Assembly: GCA_940337035.1 (NCBI GenBank)
Contig: CALNHX010002781.1
Location: 62,001 to 126,000 of the forward strand
Length of the DNA: 64,000 bases
Direction: 5' to 3'
Source of the DNA: Agriotes lineatus
Lineage: Eukaryota > Arthropoda > Insecta > Coleoptera > Elateridae
How positions within the stretch are numbered: the stretch's first letter is position 1; each line of letters begins with the position of its first letter. The translations under genes and the position numbers were made by a program. Shown here one piece after another: positions 1 through 12,200 of the stretch. The notes under the pieces were generated by a model. The model saw only the letters and a list, made by a program, of their open reading frames with translations, had not been told where the DNA came from and made no database searches.

Positions 1-175
1 TTATAGGTTATATTTGGAACTGATTTAAGCAAAAATAAATAAAGGTTGCCAGGTTACAAAAACCCAGGTTTTCAAAATTACGCTTTTGTGTTGTCCAACC
101 TAGTAGTAACAAAAAAGCCAATAGAAATTCAACAGTGCTACCATAAAACGTCATTTTTGACAATCCGGGACCATA

Positions 176-910
176 GTGAACAGAGTATATAGCTTTTTCG
201 AACAATTAAATGAGGAAATCACAAAAATTGGTAGCGCAAGAGAACTTATTCTTCTCGGCGATTTCAACAGCAGGGTAGGAAAAAGAGATAAGAATACAGT
301 AATAGGTAAATCTAGAGAGGAGACCGTAAATGACAATGGACAAAGACTAATAGACATGTGCATTCAAAACGAACTAAAAATACTAAACGGATTTTATCAA
401 CATAAAATGATACATAAATACACTTGAATTCAAGAGACAAGAAATCTAAAATCCATCATTGATTATACAATAATGAAACAGAAAACGAAATTGAAACCAC
501 AAGGCATGAGAACACTAAGAGGGCCAACACGTGGCAGTGATCACTACCTACTGCGTACAAATATAATGTTTCCAGGAAATAATATGGAGAAAAGAATGCA
601 GAGTGAGACAATCAATACCAATCAACTCGAGTAACGAAGATATAATCTAGGAAGCTTCGAAAATATTTTACCAGAACAGACTAAATGAAAAATTAAGGAA
701 CCAAGAGTTTAACAATGTAAACCAATATTACGAAAGTATTAAAAAATTTATACAGGACGCAGCTTTTGAAACTTGAGGACTATATCAAAGAAATAAGAAC
801 AAGAAACCATACTGGTGAGACGAAGATATTGAAAAGGAAATAGAAGAGAAAAAGACCTTAAATATCTGAACTCTAAGAAAGCTGAAGATAAATTAAATTA
901 CAAAGCAGCT
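176..910 (+). pseudogene. Dead LINE fragment, endonuclease domain
   Basis: Remnant of the AP-endonuclease half of a non-LTR retrotransposon. Positions 176-427 are open and contain LLGDFNSRVG, the GD-N motif of LINE endonucleases, followed by a run like NDNGQRLIDMC and NELKILNGFY typical of the insect endonuclease/RT proteins. Downstream to about 910 the same family is recognisable only through many stops and frame changes. No RT follows; at about 910 the sequence changes to an unrelated recombinase remnant. Seen: motif and decay. Family knowledge: the GDFN signature. The clade is probably RTE-like, but the fragment is too short to be certain. Confidence 0.75.
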
Positions 911-917
911 CAAGCCC

Positions 918-1319
918 ATGTCGAGAACTTTTGCTGGTTTACTGTCTCCCAATCGTCATCAACACTTTGGAAAGATGGCTGTAAACACTGCCACTATTCT
1001 GAAATTGCCAGACCCTTCCTTGCACACTGAACATTGCTTTCGGAGGACGTCCACTTCTTTGTTAGCAGATTTCGGTGCAGATTTAATAACAATTAACTTT
1101 CTTGGGGGATGGAAATCCTCTACTGTGTCCGAGACATACATTGAAGATTCTGCTGAAAATAAAAGAAGAATCGCGAATCAAATTATTCCTGCGACAAACG
1201 ACTCCACTGTGAATTCTGACAATTCATTAGGTAGTTGTGTTTCATTAAGTGATAATAATTGTTTAAAAGCTTTTGCCGCTAAAAATGCTGTGAAAGTTCA
1301 ATCGGGGGATAACAATTAG
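918..1319 (+). pseudogene. Crypton-type tyrosine recombinase, C-terminal catalytic fragment
   Basis: A 133-residue open stretch that matches the C-terminal catalytic part of tyrosine recombinases. HCFRRTS near residues 40-46 carries the HxxR motif. GGWKSS near residue 65 stands where the second GHxS-type box lies. ETYIEDS near residue 74 carries the candidate nucleophilic Tyr. The arrangement H-x-x-R, GGWKS, YIEDS and a following NKRR is the pattern of Crypton-derived recombinases in insect genomes. The N-terminal half and the first catalytic Arg are absent, so this is a truncated copy. The first Met is unlikely to be the original start. DIRS or Ngaro YR elements are alternatives, but no RT lies nearby. 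Confidence 0.7.
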
Positions 1320-1626
1320 TCATTTAACTAATTGCATCATTAATTTCAATATTTCCAAATAAAGTTTTTCTAATTTTCCAGTCTTTTATTACGTATTAAA
1401 AAAGTAACTAAGTGTGGTAACTTTTTAACTCTAGAATTAAAAATTAGTTATTTTTAACTTTAGAAAAATAATGTCATTTTTAGTTGCTAGTTAAAATATT
1501 AACTTTTAGCCTGGATCGTACAAAAAAATCATTTTACTAAATAACCGACAATATGCAATCCAGTTGTGCTCGAAATTACAGTATTTTTTACATGATTATG
1601 TATTTTATCTACTCCAGTGGGATAAG

Positions 1627-1990
1627 TCACGAATTACGTCACTCATTTGAAACTATTTCAGTTAGGTAATGAAGCTCATTACACCACTCAGTTATGTAAT
1701 GGTTTCATTAAGCAACTGAGTTGTGTAATGACTTCATTACGTAACTGAAATGGTGTCAAATGAATGACATAATGACATTTGCCTACTAAAATATTTTTGA
1801 AAATGACAGATCTGACATTTCCCTTAATGCACTTTTCTCAATTTTAGGCAGTCGCAGATAAATTTTTGTACTATACATGTGTGATAATGCATCATTAATA
1901 TACTTGTGTGCTTACATAACTCGTGCTACGCACTCGTTTGTAACTTACACACACGTATATTAATGATGCTGTTATCCCACTTGTATAGTA
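1627..1990. repeat. Two adjacent foldback (MITE-like) repeats
   Basis: Two imperfect inverted repeats lie side by side. The first (about 1627-1775) has arms of roughly 70 bp built around repeated CATTAC/GTAATG words, with its centre near 1700. The second (about 1868-1992) has arms of about 60 bp starting with ACTATACATGTGTGATAA and ending with the complementary TTATCCCACTTGTATAGT, with its centre near 1930. No coding sequence is present. Together they look like a non-autonomous DNA transposon or two nested MITEs; no clear target duplication was identified. Confidence 0.6.
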
Positions 1991-2039
1991 AATAACTATT
2001 AAATCATCGGAGTGTTGCCAAACTAGCCGTCTCGCAAAC

Positions 2040-2880
2040 AACTAGATTATTTCCAGTTGGGTATGTAGGTACTCGTCTTCTTCTACCTTCAATATAGACT
2101 TCTAGCCTGTCTCTACAAGAAATTCCATCTAACGTTTCCGGGGACGACTGCGCTTCTCTTACCTTTTGGTAAGTTGTCTCTAGTCCGTTTTACAATCCGG
2201 CTGTTTTGCATCCTTATTACGTGGTTATTTCATTTGTTCTTCTTCTTATTATCGAATCTTTAACTTTTCAAATGTCACATCGATTTCATATATAGATACA
2301 TACGTCTTACACGGTCTCTTTTTGTTTTACCGACATTCTCCTTCATAGTTGATATGTTATCTCCAGTAGCTGTCTTACCTAAATATGCGAATGACATCAC
2401 TTAGTCTGATATTGTACCTTGAGTTTCAAATTTACAACGACGTTGCTGCGTTGGTGAAGACCTTTAAACATAATCTTGAAGCAGTAGTCGCTACAAGTCA
2501 TCTTCATTGTGAGCTGCATAATATTGATTAAGTCTCAAGATAAAAAAAAATACAAAATATATTATTTATTTGATACAAAATTCGAATTGTTTTTGCTTCT
2601 CTCCATTTTACTCCTAAATTCTTTAGTATGATCTACATCTGTCCTTTCCATATCTGTCTAGCTCTGCTTCTTCATTTTGTTCCTCCTATTTCTCTTTCAG
2701 AGATTTGTTTTGGTAGCTGCATTTTGTCCATACTCGATACATGTCAAGGCCAGCTACTTTGAAACCTTTCTCTAATTTTCACGTTCTTAATTTTATCCCA
2801 TTTTCTTATTCCTTCCACTCTCCTTAGGAACGGCATCTTCCTTTGCTTGCAGCATTCCCTCTGTCTGCTATCCATTACAT
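2040..2880 (-). pseudogene. Dead LINE reverse-transcriptase fragments
   Basis: Read on the minus strand, the segment shows decayed RT C-terminal motifs of endonuclease/RT LINEs. LRRVEGIRKWDKIKN sits near 2830. NEDDL-RLLLQ sits near 2510 and VMSFAYLGKT near 2390. A C-terminal basic block with LPKGKRS sits near 2170. Several stops and frame changes separate the blocks and their order is not that of a single intact RT, so at least two fragments are probably present. An A/T-rich patch at 2540-2580 separates them. No function remains. Confidence 0.6.
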
Positions 2881-2902
2881 GCGATTGGCTAGTGTAAGTT
2901 AT

Positions 2903-2983
2903 TATCGATACCACGGCCTGCTGAATTGTGTGACAAATGTCACTTGACGTTTGTCAAACAATTCAGCAGGTCGTGATCGATAC
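2903..2983. repeat. 81-bp hairpin repeat
   Basis: Two arms of about 38-40 bp, each carrying CTGCTGAATTGT on one strand, pair around a tiny loop near 2944; the outer ends read TATCGAT/ATCGATA. It is a compact foldback MITE or hairpin, located downstream of the last visible exon of Tret1-like gene 1 and so in its presumed last intron. Confidence 0.7.
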
Positions 2984-3157
2984 TATTGCTGATTTGAGCA
3001 ACTAGAAGCGACAACCTAAGATAGTCTTAAACACCTGTTGAACGTTTAAGCTGCAGGAACAAACTGGTCCATGGACGAATTATCCTTAACAGTATACTAA
3101 GCAACCATCACAGTATATAAATAATTAATATTGTTTTCCTATTCACTTACTGCTTAC

Positions 3158-3292
3158 CTGCAAGTACCTGCATCACACCAGCAATTATGCTGAACACATC
3201 TGACGGTATACTACTATCAGCGGCTCCTATTATTGTTTGTATGTACGCTTCAATAGCTGTATATCCACTCATCAACTGGAGAGTCTGTATTC
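3158..3292 (-). CDS. Tret1-like gene 1, exon 5 (TM7)
   Basis: 135 nt with acceptor TTTTCAG and donor GTAAGC. It encodes [17 protein letters not shown] and ends with phase-1 G, ready for the VDKMGRKP exon that gene 2 has but gene 1 lacks within this window. Confidence 0.87.
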
Positions 3293-6200
3293 CTGAAAAT
3301 TACTACATTTATATTCAGTTTAGATGGGTTCACCCTACACCATTATATGTAATTATCAACTTCTTCGGTTAAAATAAAATCACTCACTCATGAAAATCTA
3401 AAGAACAGTAATAGTATTAACCTGTCATAACAATTAAAGATTTCCGATACTCTGGATTGGTCAGCATTTCCTTCAATGTCGACTGGTTTTTCATATCGTT
3501 ATCAACAGTCATCTGGATTTCATTTACTCTATCGTCGATGAAGATGGTGTTGGCTGACCTGCTGGACAATTTAACTATGCTGTGTCGAGCTGCCTCACTT
3601 CTTCCCATTTTTATTAGATAATATGGAGATTCTGGCATAAAGAAAAACAGTACTGCAAATGTAAAGGGCAAAACGGCGCAGCTCAATGCTAAGGCCGTGT
3701 AAGACACGAAAGGGCCGACGCTCAGCACGTATAAGCTACCTGTGAGCTTCAAGATGTTGAAGGTTGTTCCCAATTTGCCTCTGATGTCTTTTTCGGCTAT
3801 CTCGCCGTTGTACATCGAAACAGCCTGCAACACAGAGATGCGAGCAGTTGTAGATGCTCTGATTTGTTTACTTTCGTCAAAAAGGTGACATACGTTTAGC
3901 AACTAGTAATTAGAAAGAAGATGGTAATAATTAATTGAAGATTTAGTAAATAACACTAGAAAGGTAAACTAAATTCGTTAATTCAATATTGCAATGGTTA
4001 TTTTTAAGTCCAGGCGGGTTATTTTAAGGGTTTAGAGTCGCAAAGAAAACATATATTTGACGATTATTCGTATTACCGTAAGTATAACTCCCCACGCTAA
4101 TCCAGCAATGAATCGAGCTATGCAGATGCCCAGCGCTGACGTAATGAACACAATTGCAATCCAGGATATTGTTAATGGAAAGGCACATATCAACAGCGAA
4201 GTTTTGCGCCCAATTTTGTCCACTATCCATCCACTAACGATGCACGAAAATATCGAACCCATCGTAACACTTGACGCCACCCAGGAGCCTTCCTCCTAAA
4301 TAAAAATTAATGTTTGGTGCCTCAGAGTGCAAATAACGCTTTTGGTAAAAGTTACTATGACAAAAAAGTGTTTACATTTTGACCGATAATTGTTACTTTT
4401 ATTATGTTTGAGGACTTCTCATTTGTTTCTGTTGCCAAAATTACGTTACATTCAGTTATTTTAAATTTGCGGTGCCCTGAACCTCAAACAAGGACTTTGG
4501 TAAGATTTACAAGCATTAGTGGTTTGTGAATCAACACAAACCGCCCCTGGCTTGATTAATATCACTATTCTATTAATCAAGGTATTAAATGAAGGATTGG
4601 CTAACGCTCGGGCAAAGCCACAAATTAATTCGGATCGCTTTTATATAAAAATTGGCAACCTTATCAGTCAATTCCGATACAGGACTTTGCTATAATTGCC
4701 GAGTATTGCTGTAATTGAATGTAATAAAGTCAGCCGTCTGCTATTGTTATTGCAATTAATATAGTTACATGAAATCGAAGGATTTTCACGGCACCCAAAT
4801 GTAGGAATGAAGAGTGGGCGACGAGCAGTCGCACGTCGCCAATAAAATTTATTCAAATGTAAGAGAATGTCCAATCTCTCTGTAATACGTTAACAGTGCC
4901 CACTGTGTTATAAACTGTTTCACAATCTTCAGGCACAATGCATTCGGGCTTTTTTCGAAGTTGTTTTCTATCCTACCAAAAACTCTATCAATGTAATAAT
5001 AATAAGCGTAGCAACTTACTTTGATTCCTTTACTTGTTTGTTAACCTTTTTCTTTACACATTGTCGTTTCCTGCTACCTACACTTTAGTTACAAACTAAA
5101 ATACCTCCTTCTAAGTCCATTTTAGAAATAAAACGTGGGTATTACAACAAAGTAAATAAATCTTTCGCCTTACTCATAAATAGCAACGTAACCAAATAAG
5201 TAAAGCACGCTAACATGTATACAATGTAGCCATAACAACGTTCCTCTGATTAGCTGGATGGACATATTGCGGTTAGAAAATAAAAACACAGACGACTTGT
5301 TGCAGTTTGAAAATTTAAGTAATATTTGTTATGCATATACAGCAATAGGACATGTTGCGATTTGTCATAAAATTCAATAACCAATTTATAGAGAAAGTTA
5401 TAGGCTATGTAACGACATCGGTATCTTAAAATTCCAAGTTTTGGACATGTTGTGTTTTGAAAATAAGCTCCTCAAATGCTTCAACATTTAGTTCATAAAA
5501 TTACTGTTAAACTTTTACAATAAACAGCTCAGGCCACTTTGATGTTTTTACCTCTTTAAAAACTAGTCAACATCTTTAATACCTACTAATTTTAAGATTA
5601 TGACAATAAAACTTGCTGAAATTACGCAAATTGACTCATTATATAGTGTCCTCTAGAAATGTAGGTAGCGGATCGCAGTATACGCACAACAAAATGTAAT
5701 AAACAGCTGTCAGAATTCGGTACCCACAAGCCAGTATCGTAGCATGCAGAAGAAAGAGAAGGTCAAGAAGTCCATCAGAGGCGAACTACTTTAAGATTAA
5801 ATACCAGCTTACTCTACGAGTTGATAAAGATCGAACCTATTATGAGACGATTGATAGGTCTACAATTGCCAATGCTTCTTCAATCGTTTTTCTCGAAAGG
5901 TAGTGGCTATGGAAATTTCTAGACGAAAAGTTTTATAATGTGTTTTTCTGAATTCAGAAGACTTATAAGGCTATTAACATCTGTTCCGCTCTCCTATAAT
6001 TACGTTATAGATATCTGCGATTGCGGGTCCTAATTTGAAGATTTCGCTTAGCGCATGTTACGCTAAGTTAAGTTTTGCCACTCGCCAATAGTGGACGCCT
6101 TGAATATCATTCTGAAATTCACCTTTTATCAATTACATCATGCTTTTAATAAGATTTTATCACCATCGAGATCGGAATTCGATACGTGTTGGCGTCCGAG

Positions 6201-9200
6201 AGCCAAATATTTAGGAACATTTCTTCTCTTCTTCTTCTTTATCATATTCCCTTATGCCCTAAAGCGTCGGGCCGAGCGAGTCTATTCATTTATCCTTCGT
6301 TCTTTCCCCTTTCTCTTGCCATTCTGTTTATTCCTTTATCCATTTCATTCTGAGCCTGCCGCGTCCTCTTGTTCCCTCTGGTCTTGCTTCGAGTACTTGT
6401 TTAGGAATTCTTTTCGCATTCATCCTAAGCATATGCCCGTACCAACCCAACTGCTAGTTCTCTATTCTTCCATTCAGGAGTATTTGCTCCACTTGCTCTC
6501 TAATTCTGGTGTTTCTTACTCTATCTCTTCTTGTTTCGTTGACCATTTTTCCTAAAAATTTCATTTCTGCCGCTTGTATGCGGCTTTTGTGTTTCTCCAC
6601 CATATTCCAGCTTTCTGCTCCGTATGTCAAGATAAGTACATATACTGCATTATAAATATGGAGTTTCGTTTTATTCTGAATTTCTCTTTTTCCTATTATG
6701 GTGTTGTTCATTTGATTGTAGGCGTTTATTGCTTTCTTTATTCGGTGGTTAATTTCCGCGTCGTTCGTTCCTTTACTTGAGATGATTGTACCTAAGTATT
6801 CAAACTCTTCTACTACCTCTAGTTCTGTTTCCTTGCAGCGAATTCTAACATCCTCTTCATGTTCTTTGTTTGCTATTCTCATTATCTTACTTTTCGATGT
6901 ATTAATCTCCATTCCTTTCGCTTCTATATGCAGTGTCCACACGTTTATCGTTTCTTGTAATTTTTGTTGGGAGTCTGTTATTATAAGGATATCATCTGCA
7001 TATATCAGTGCTTGTATGTATATCGGTGCTAGATTCCTGTACCCGACTATGTTCTTTTTAGTATGTTGTTTACATCTCTTTATAACCCTATGCATCAGTA
7101 TATTGAAGAGCAGGGGACTCAGACTATCGCCCTGTTTTACGCCCACTTTCGTGTCAAATGCTTCTGAATATTCTCCGCCGATTCGCACCCTTCCATATAC
7201 TTTTTTGTATAGATTTTTAACGGCTGTTTTGAGTTTTAATGTGACTTCGAATTCTTCTAGAGCTCTCCAGAGTTGTTCTCTTGGGACTGTATCGAAAGCG
7301 GCTTCTTAAGAAGTTTTTATTATTATTATTACTATTATTATTATTAGATAAGATACAGAACAGAGAGTAAATCTATCATTGCTCAAAGATGAATACAAGG
7401 TGTGTGATTAAAAATAAATTTATACAGTAATAAAATAAAATAAAATAAAAGTAAAAGAAAATTAAATAGATATTAAGTACTTAATAATTCGTCAATAAGT
7501 GACTTGAACTTGTTAACATCATTGACAGCAGCTACTTCATCGGGTAAGGAATTCCAAGAGTGAAACACTCTGTTTGCAAGGAAGAATTGCCGCTGGGTTG
7601 TTATAAAGGGCTCCTTTCTTAGCTTCCACTCGTGACCCCGTAGGTGTGTAGACGTTGCAAGTTCGAAAAGATGACGAATTGGAGATTCGTCATTGTGAAA
7701 CGCGTTGTAGACGGTTATTAAATCGCCTAGCTGCTGACGAGATAGTACCGTTGGAAGGTGCAGGATAGCGAGTCTTTCTTCGTACGAGGGTCTATTTCGG
7801 GCAAAAGGTAATCTTGAAGCACGGCGCTGTACATTTTCGAGTCAGTCACGGTCGCGCAGTAATACAGGGTACTACACGGAGTTAGCAAATTCTAAGATCG
7901 GACGTACGTATAACTTGTAAAGTTTTTTAAATGTAGTACAATCAAGACGCTCAAATGTTTTGGAAAGTAGATATAACATAGTGTTTGATTTCTTGACAAT
8001 CTGACAAATATTATCACTCCACGATAAGTACGTAGTTATAACACCGAGATCACAATAACTGTCTTTGCTACTTCTCACGTTGTTATTTATTTTATATAAA
8101 CGGGGCTGCGCGCGCTATTGCGCGGTCTATCTTGATGTACCGGGTGGCCATAAATATCTGATATCACATTACCTTTGGAATCAACACCGTCTTATTAAAG
8201 TGATGAACCCAATTAACTAATTGTCATTAATGTCATCACAACTAAAATTCCTATCTGTCAAAAATTATTACAGATTGCAATAAGTAATGGAGTTAGAAGA
8301 GGAGATTTTTATAATCGAGTCGTAGGCTAAACTGAAGAATCCGGGGCACATTCCCCTCCTCTTATTGCATTTTATTACATTACATAGGTACCAATACTTA
8401 TTGTAATTGAAATATAATGCTAACCAACATTTATAAGTAGCTAATTCCATGGCTACCGGGATCTCAGATATTTATGGCTTTTCGTATGCGCTGCTTAGCA
8501 CATTTTATGTGTCACCACTGAGAAGTAGTTTTAAGCTTTGCTCATCATTTAAAAAAAAACGCGAATTGGTAAGGGGTCCTTTTCTAAAATCGCATCGATT
8601 GAATCAAAATTCCGCTCAAATAGCGCTCCGCCCCTCTCCAATGGGGGCCCTCGGGGCTCCGCACCACTCCAAGGGGGGCCTCGGGGCTCCGCCCCTTTCC
8701 AAGGGGATCCTCGGGGCACCTTCTCTCTCCAAGTGGGCCTTCGGGGCTCCGCCCCTCTCCAAGGGGCCCTCGGGGCTCCGCCCCTCTCCAAGGGGGCCTT
8801 CGGGGCTTCGGGGCTCTGCCCCTCTCCAAAGGGGCTCACGGGGCTCCGCCCCTTTCCTAGGGGGCCTTCGGGGCTCTGCCCCTCTCCAAGGGTGCTTACA
8901 GGACTTTCCCCCTCTCCAGGCGGCCTTCGGGGCTCCGCCCCTCTCCAAGGGGCCCTCGGGGCTCCTCCCCTCTCTAAGAGGGCCCGCGCCCCTCTTCAAG
9001 GGGGCCTTCGGGGCATTGTCCCTCTTCAAGGGGGGCTCCGCCCCTCTTCAACGTGGCCCTCCGGGCTCCCACCCTCTCCAATGGGGGCCCTCGGGGCTCC
9101 ACCCCTCTTCAAGGGGGCCCTCGGGGCTCCGCCCCTCTTCAAGGGTGCACTCGGGGCTCTGCCCCGGTCACGAAATCGAGGCGACAGCGAAATGAATGCA

Positions 9201-12200
9201 AACGCAAATGGGGGACATCGCGTCTGCAATTGTCGTGACGGACACACACGTTTGGATCGTTCTTCTTTATTTATATGATGTATGCCTAGGGTTATTTTTC
9301 CCTAAATGCATAACTACACAATTAGAAACGTTAAGAGGGAGAAGCCATTCTTCCGTCCAATCAAGAATGCTGTTGAGGTCTTTTTGAATAGTGTGGAAGC
9401 TTGTCACGGGGTTGTTGTATATTTTAGTATCGTCAGCGTAGAAAGAACGTGATGACTTTATGTAATAAGGAATGTCCGATGTGTAGATAATAGAAAGAAG
9501 CGGTATCAGACAAACCGTCGTACAGCCGAAAAACGGTAACTCAGTGCCAGGTGCATCGTCCCCGCGTTTAACGACCACCCTAAAATTTTCCGCTCAGTGT
9601 TAACAAAGAGGTAGAGATCATTATTAAAGTAAGATAGCTAGAGGAGCTGAATATGTTTTCGCGGGTGGGAGACGCAACTGTCTGCCGGTTTAACCGCGAT
9701 TGCAATTCATTCAGTACGAAAAGTTGAAATAACTAAGAAGTATTTGATATATGCTTTCGAGCCGTCAAGGCCCCGTAGTTAGAATCAACCGTGATGTTAG
9801 TTAGCGGTTTGAACTTAGAAGCTTACGCTTTTCGTTGTGTCGTGAGATAACGCTTTTAACCTTTTCGTACCAGGAGCATAAAGACATAAATGCGCAAATC
9901 TCAAATGTCAAAATACACGGAAAACATATATACGCGATGCTGTGCTCGCATTAAGGACTGGAACCGCACGCTGGCGCAAATGCATAATACTGTTGGTACA
10001 TTTGCTATCATATTTTGATGATTACTCAGCATTTCCTGGGTTTTTTTAACTAAAAATCGCGCACAACTTATCAAGAGCGGGTCGGTTTCTGTATAGTCAG
10101 TTTAGTCTCTGTTGTAACACAAAACCATAGCAAATTCTTATTTTTCATGTCAGCTGTAAACTAGTTATAGGCCATAGCTAAAAAATTTGAGTATTCACGT
10201 CTTTTAGAAGTCAGCATTTGAAAAATGCTGCTCGAACACCGGTAACTGCAAATATGTATCAGTTTAGAACCGGCATCAGTTGAAAAACGCATACAGACGT
10301 AACGCTCAGCGAAGCCCGGCCTGGCCATACAAAAATTAAATGTATGCCGGGCGCGAAAAAGGTAAGATAATTTGAATGCCAAATGCAGTGGTTTTAATTT
10401 TTCGTTGTGCTGTCCTCCCCTAAATTAACCTTCTTCGCAGCGATACGAGCTTTGTGTCCGCTGGAAAAATTGTTGTAAATAAACTTTCCGGTCTGTCATG
10501 TTGATGCTATACGGTGTTGGTAAGACGTCGATTACCATGGCAACTTGCCAGTTACTTGAGGACTAGTTCCGGCTCTTGTTCAACGTCGCCAAAATACTCC
10601 CGTTAATGAAAGGTGGCACATGTGTGTTTTATTACTGGATTGGCATCATCCCCTTATGTAGAGCAACCCCTATTAAAGCCACTTTGTTTAAGCACTGGTA
10701 TTCAGCTGTAAATTAGATAGCAAGGTGTGCATTAAAGTGCGAAAATTTGCTTTTAAACTAAGAAATGTTTACTTAAGTGACAACAAACTTTTAATTAACG
10801 TCATTGCATGCTGTCTTTCTTTTGATTTCAATATAATTTCGTAATAGATACAAGATGTATGTGCTATGTTTTGTCAACATTTACAGATGTTGTATTTTGT
10901 TATGTGAAAAAAGGCAGCTTGTGGTACACTCGATGTTTAATGTGTTGATTGGTACACTCAAGTTTACTATTTCGAGTCATGCTCTCTAGGCCCCTCACCT
11001 TCTTTCATCTTTATTTGACATGTTTTTACCAAATTGTTTACTTGTATTTTTAATTTTCTAATTTGTTTTAGGTATTGCGTAACTGTAGTTATATTATAGA
11101 TTGCCTGTTTAGCATTTTTGACTTTTTTATAGTTTTAATAAAGCTCATTTGTAATATATTGGATTTCGTAGAGTCACAGTGAAGAAACAACACCTTCCAA
11201 GCGCGTTGCATTCAAAAGTTGTGTTTTACCTTTGAGTGGTTAAGAGATTCTAAAAGGAAAGGTACACTTTAATAGTTAAAACAATTAAGCATTTAGTTGA
11301 CAGAACATAGTAGACTTGTCGAACTATGTGTTAAATTTTTCATGGAGGCGCCCTAGTACTTTCCTATTTTGATTTTACGAGAACCGTGGACCTCCTCTCC
11401 CCGCAAGCTAGCTGTGGATAATCGGGGGCTTTAATACCGCTGCCTTCCAACGCAACTTAGGCCTGTGGTAAGTCCGGTGTTGTTAAATTGTCGTATTTAT
11501 ACCGTAACAGTGTTTCCATTCTGTAGATAAATACTTATCGCATTTATAGAATTTTTGCATAATCGCTGCAGTTTTACTTTTTTCGGACACCATTTAGCGC
11601 TAGCCATTTCATTTTATAAATTACTGTCCTATGTCCTTGATTAACTCTATTATACTACGGCTGCTTTTCAACTTTTTTGTTTAGCTAAGGAGTAGACTTG
11701 TTTGCTTTCCTTCCTCCCTGGCAGATCATTTTTGGTTCAAACATATTCTTAATCTGTTTCTGTATTTCAAGTGCTGTATCGAACGTTCATTGCTCTGCTT
11801 ACCAATCTCCAGTTTTCTATTCTGCTAACACAGTCGTTACTGGAGAATTATCTCTCGTACTCATAGGAGCGAATTCTGCTGGGCTGCCCAGGAAGACATG
11901 CAGATGTCGTCTGAGAGAAAGGAGTTGTTTATATTTACTCAAGTTATTGCTTGCCTGTTAGTTGAGTTATGTGCTTATGTCACATTGAAGCTTGGCATGT
12001 CAAAAGCATTTACCGTCCAGATGTTAAAGGTTGTGACATATTAAAATACAGCCGCCTTCAATGGATGGCAATTTTAAGCGGTGTTTCAATCTTTTTTTTA
12101 TTTAGAGAGCCATCTGCTCATTCTCAGACCTACTTGAGGCCGCAAATTCTCTTTGTTGTGTATCGGTACATGATGTGCCGCAGTAGACAATTCTAAAAAT

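Larger units (their letters stand above)
7480..9550 (-). mobile_element. CR1-like LINE fragment split by a later insertion
   Basis: One LINE in two pieces. The upstream piece (9270-9550) ends with [19 protein letters not shown] and [12 protein letters not shown]. The downstream piece (7480-8097) resumes with [38 protein letters not shown] and ends [20 protein letters not shown] before a stop near 7490. Removing 8098-9269 and one copy of the 7-bp duplication TTTATAT (8091-8097 / 9270-9276) makes the two reading frames continuous, which proves the order of events. The RT is 5'-truncated and has extra stops. It belongs to the CR1/Jockey group of elements with FYADDT; the exact clade is uncertain. 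Confidence 0.8.

Noticed and set aside
6091..7309. Plus-strand ORFs 6091-6555 and 6782-7309
   Set aside because: Antisense shadows of the minus-strand LINE RT with YADD and other RT motifs.
8630..9170. CRISPR-like array
   Set aside because: Units are contiguous degenerate ~30-bp repeats with no unique spacers, in a eukaryotic genome.
8449..9278. Long Pro/Gly/Ser-rich ORFs on both strands (up to 248 codons)
   Set aside because: They arise from the stop-free ~30-bp GC-rich minisatellite; several frames are open at once and there is no domain or start context.
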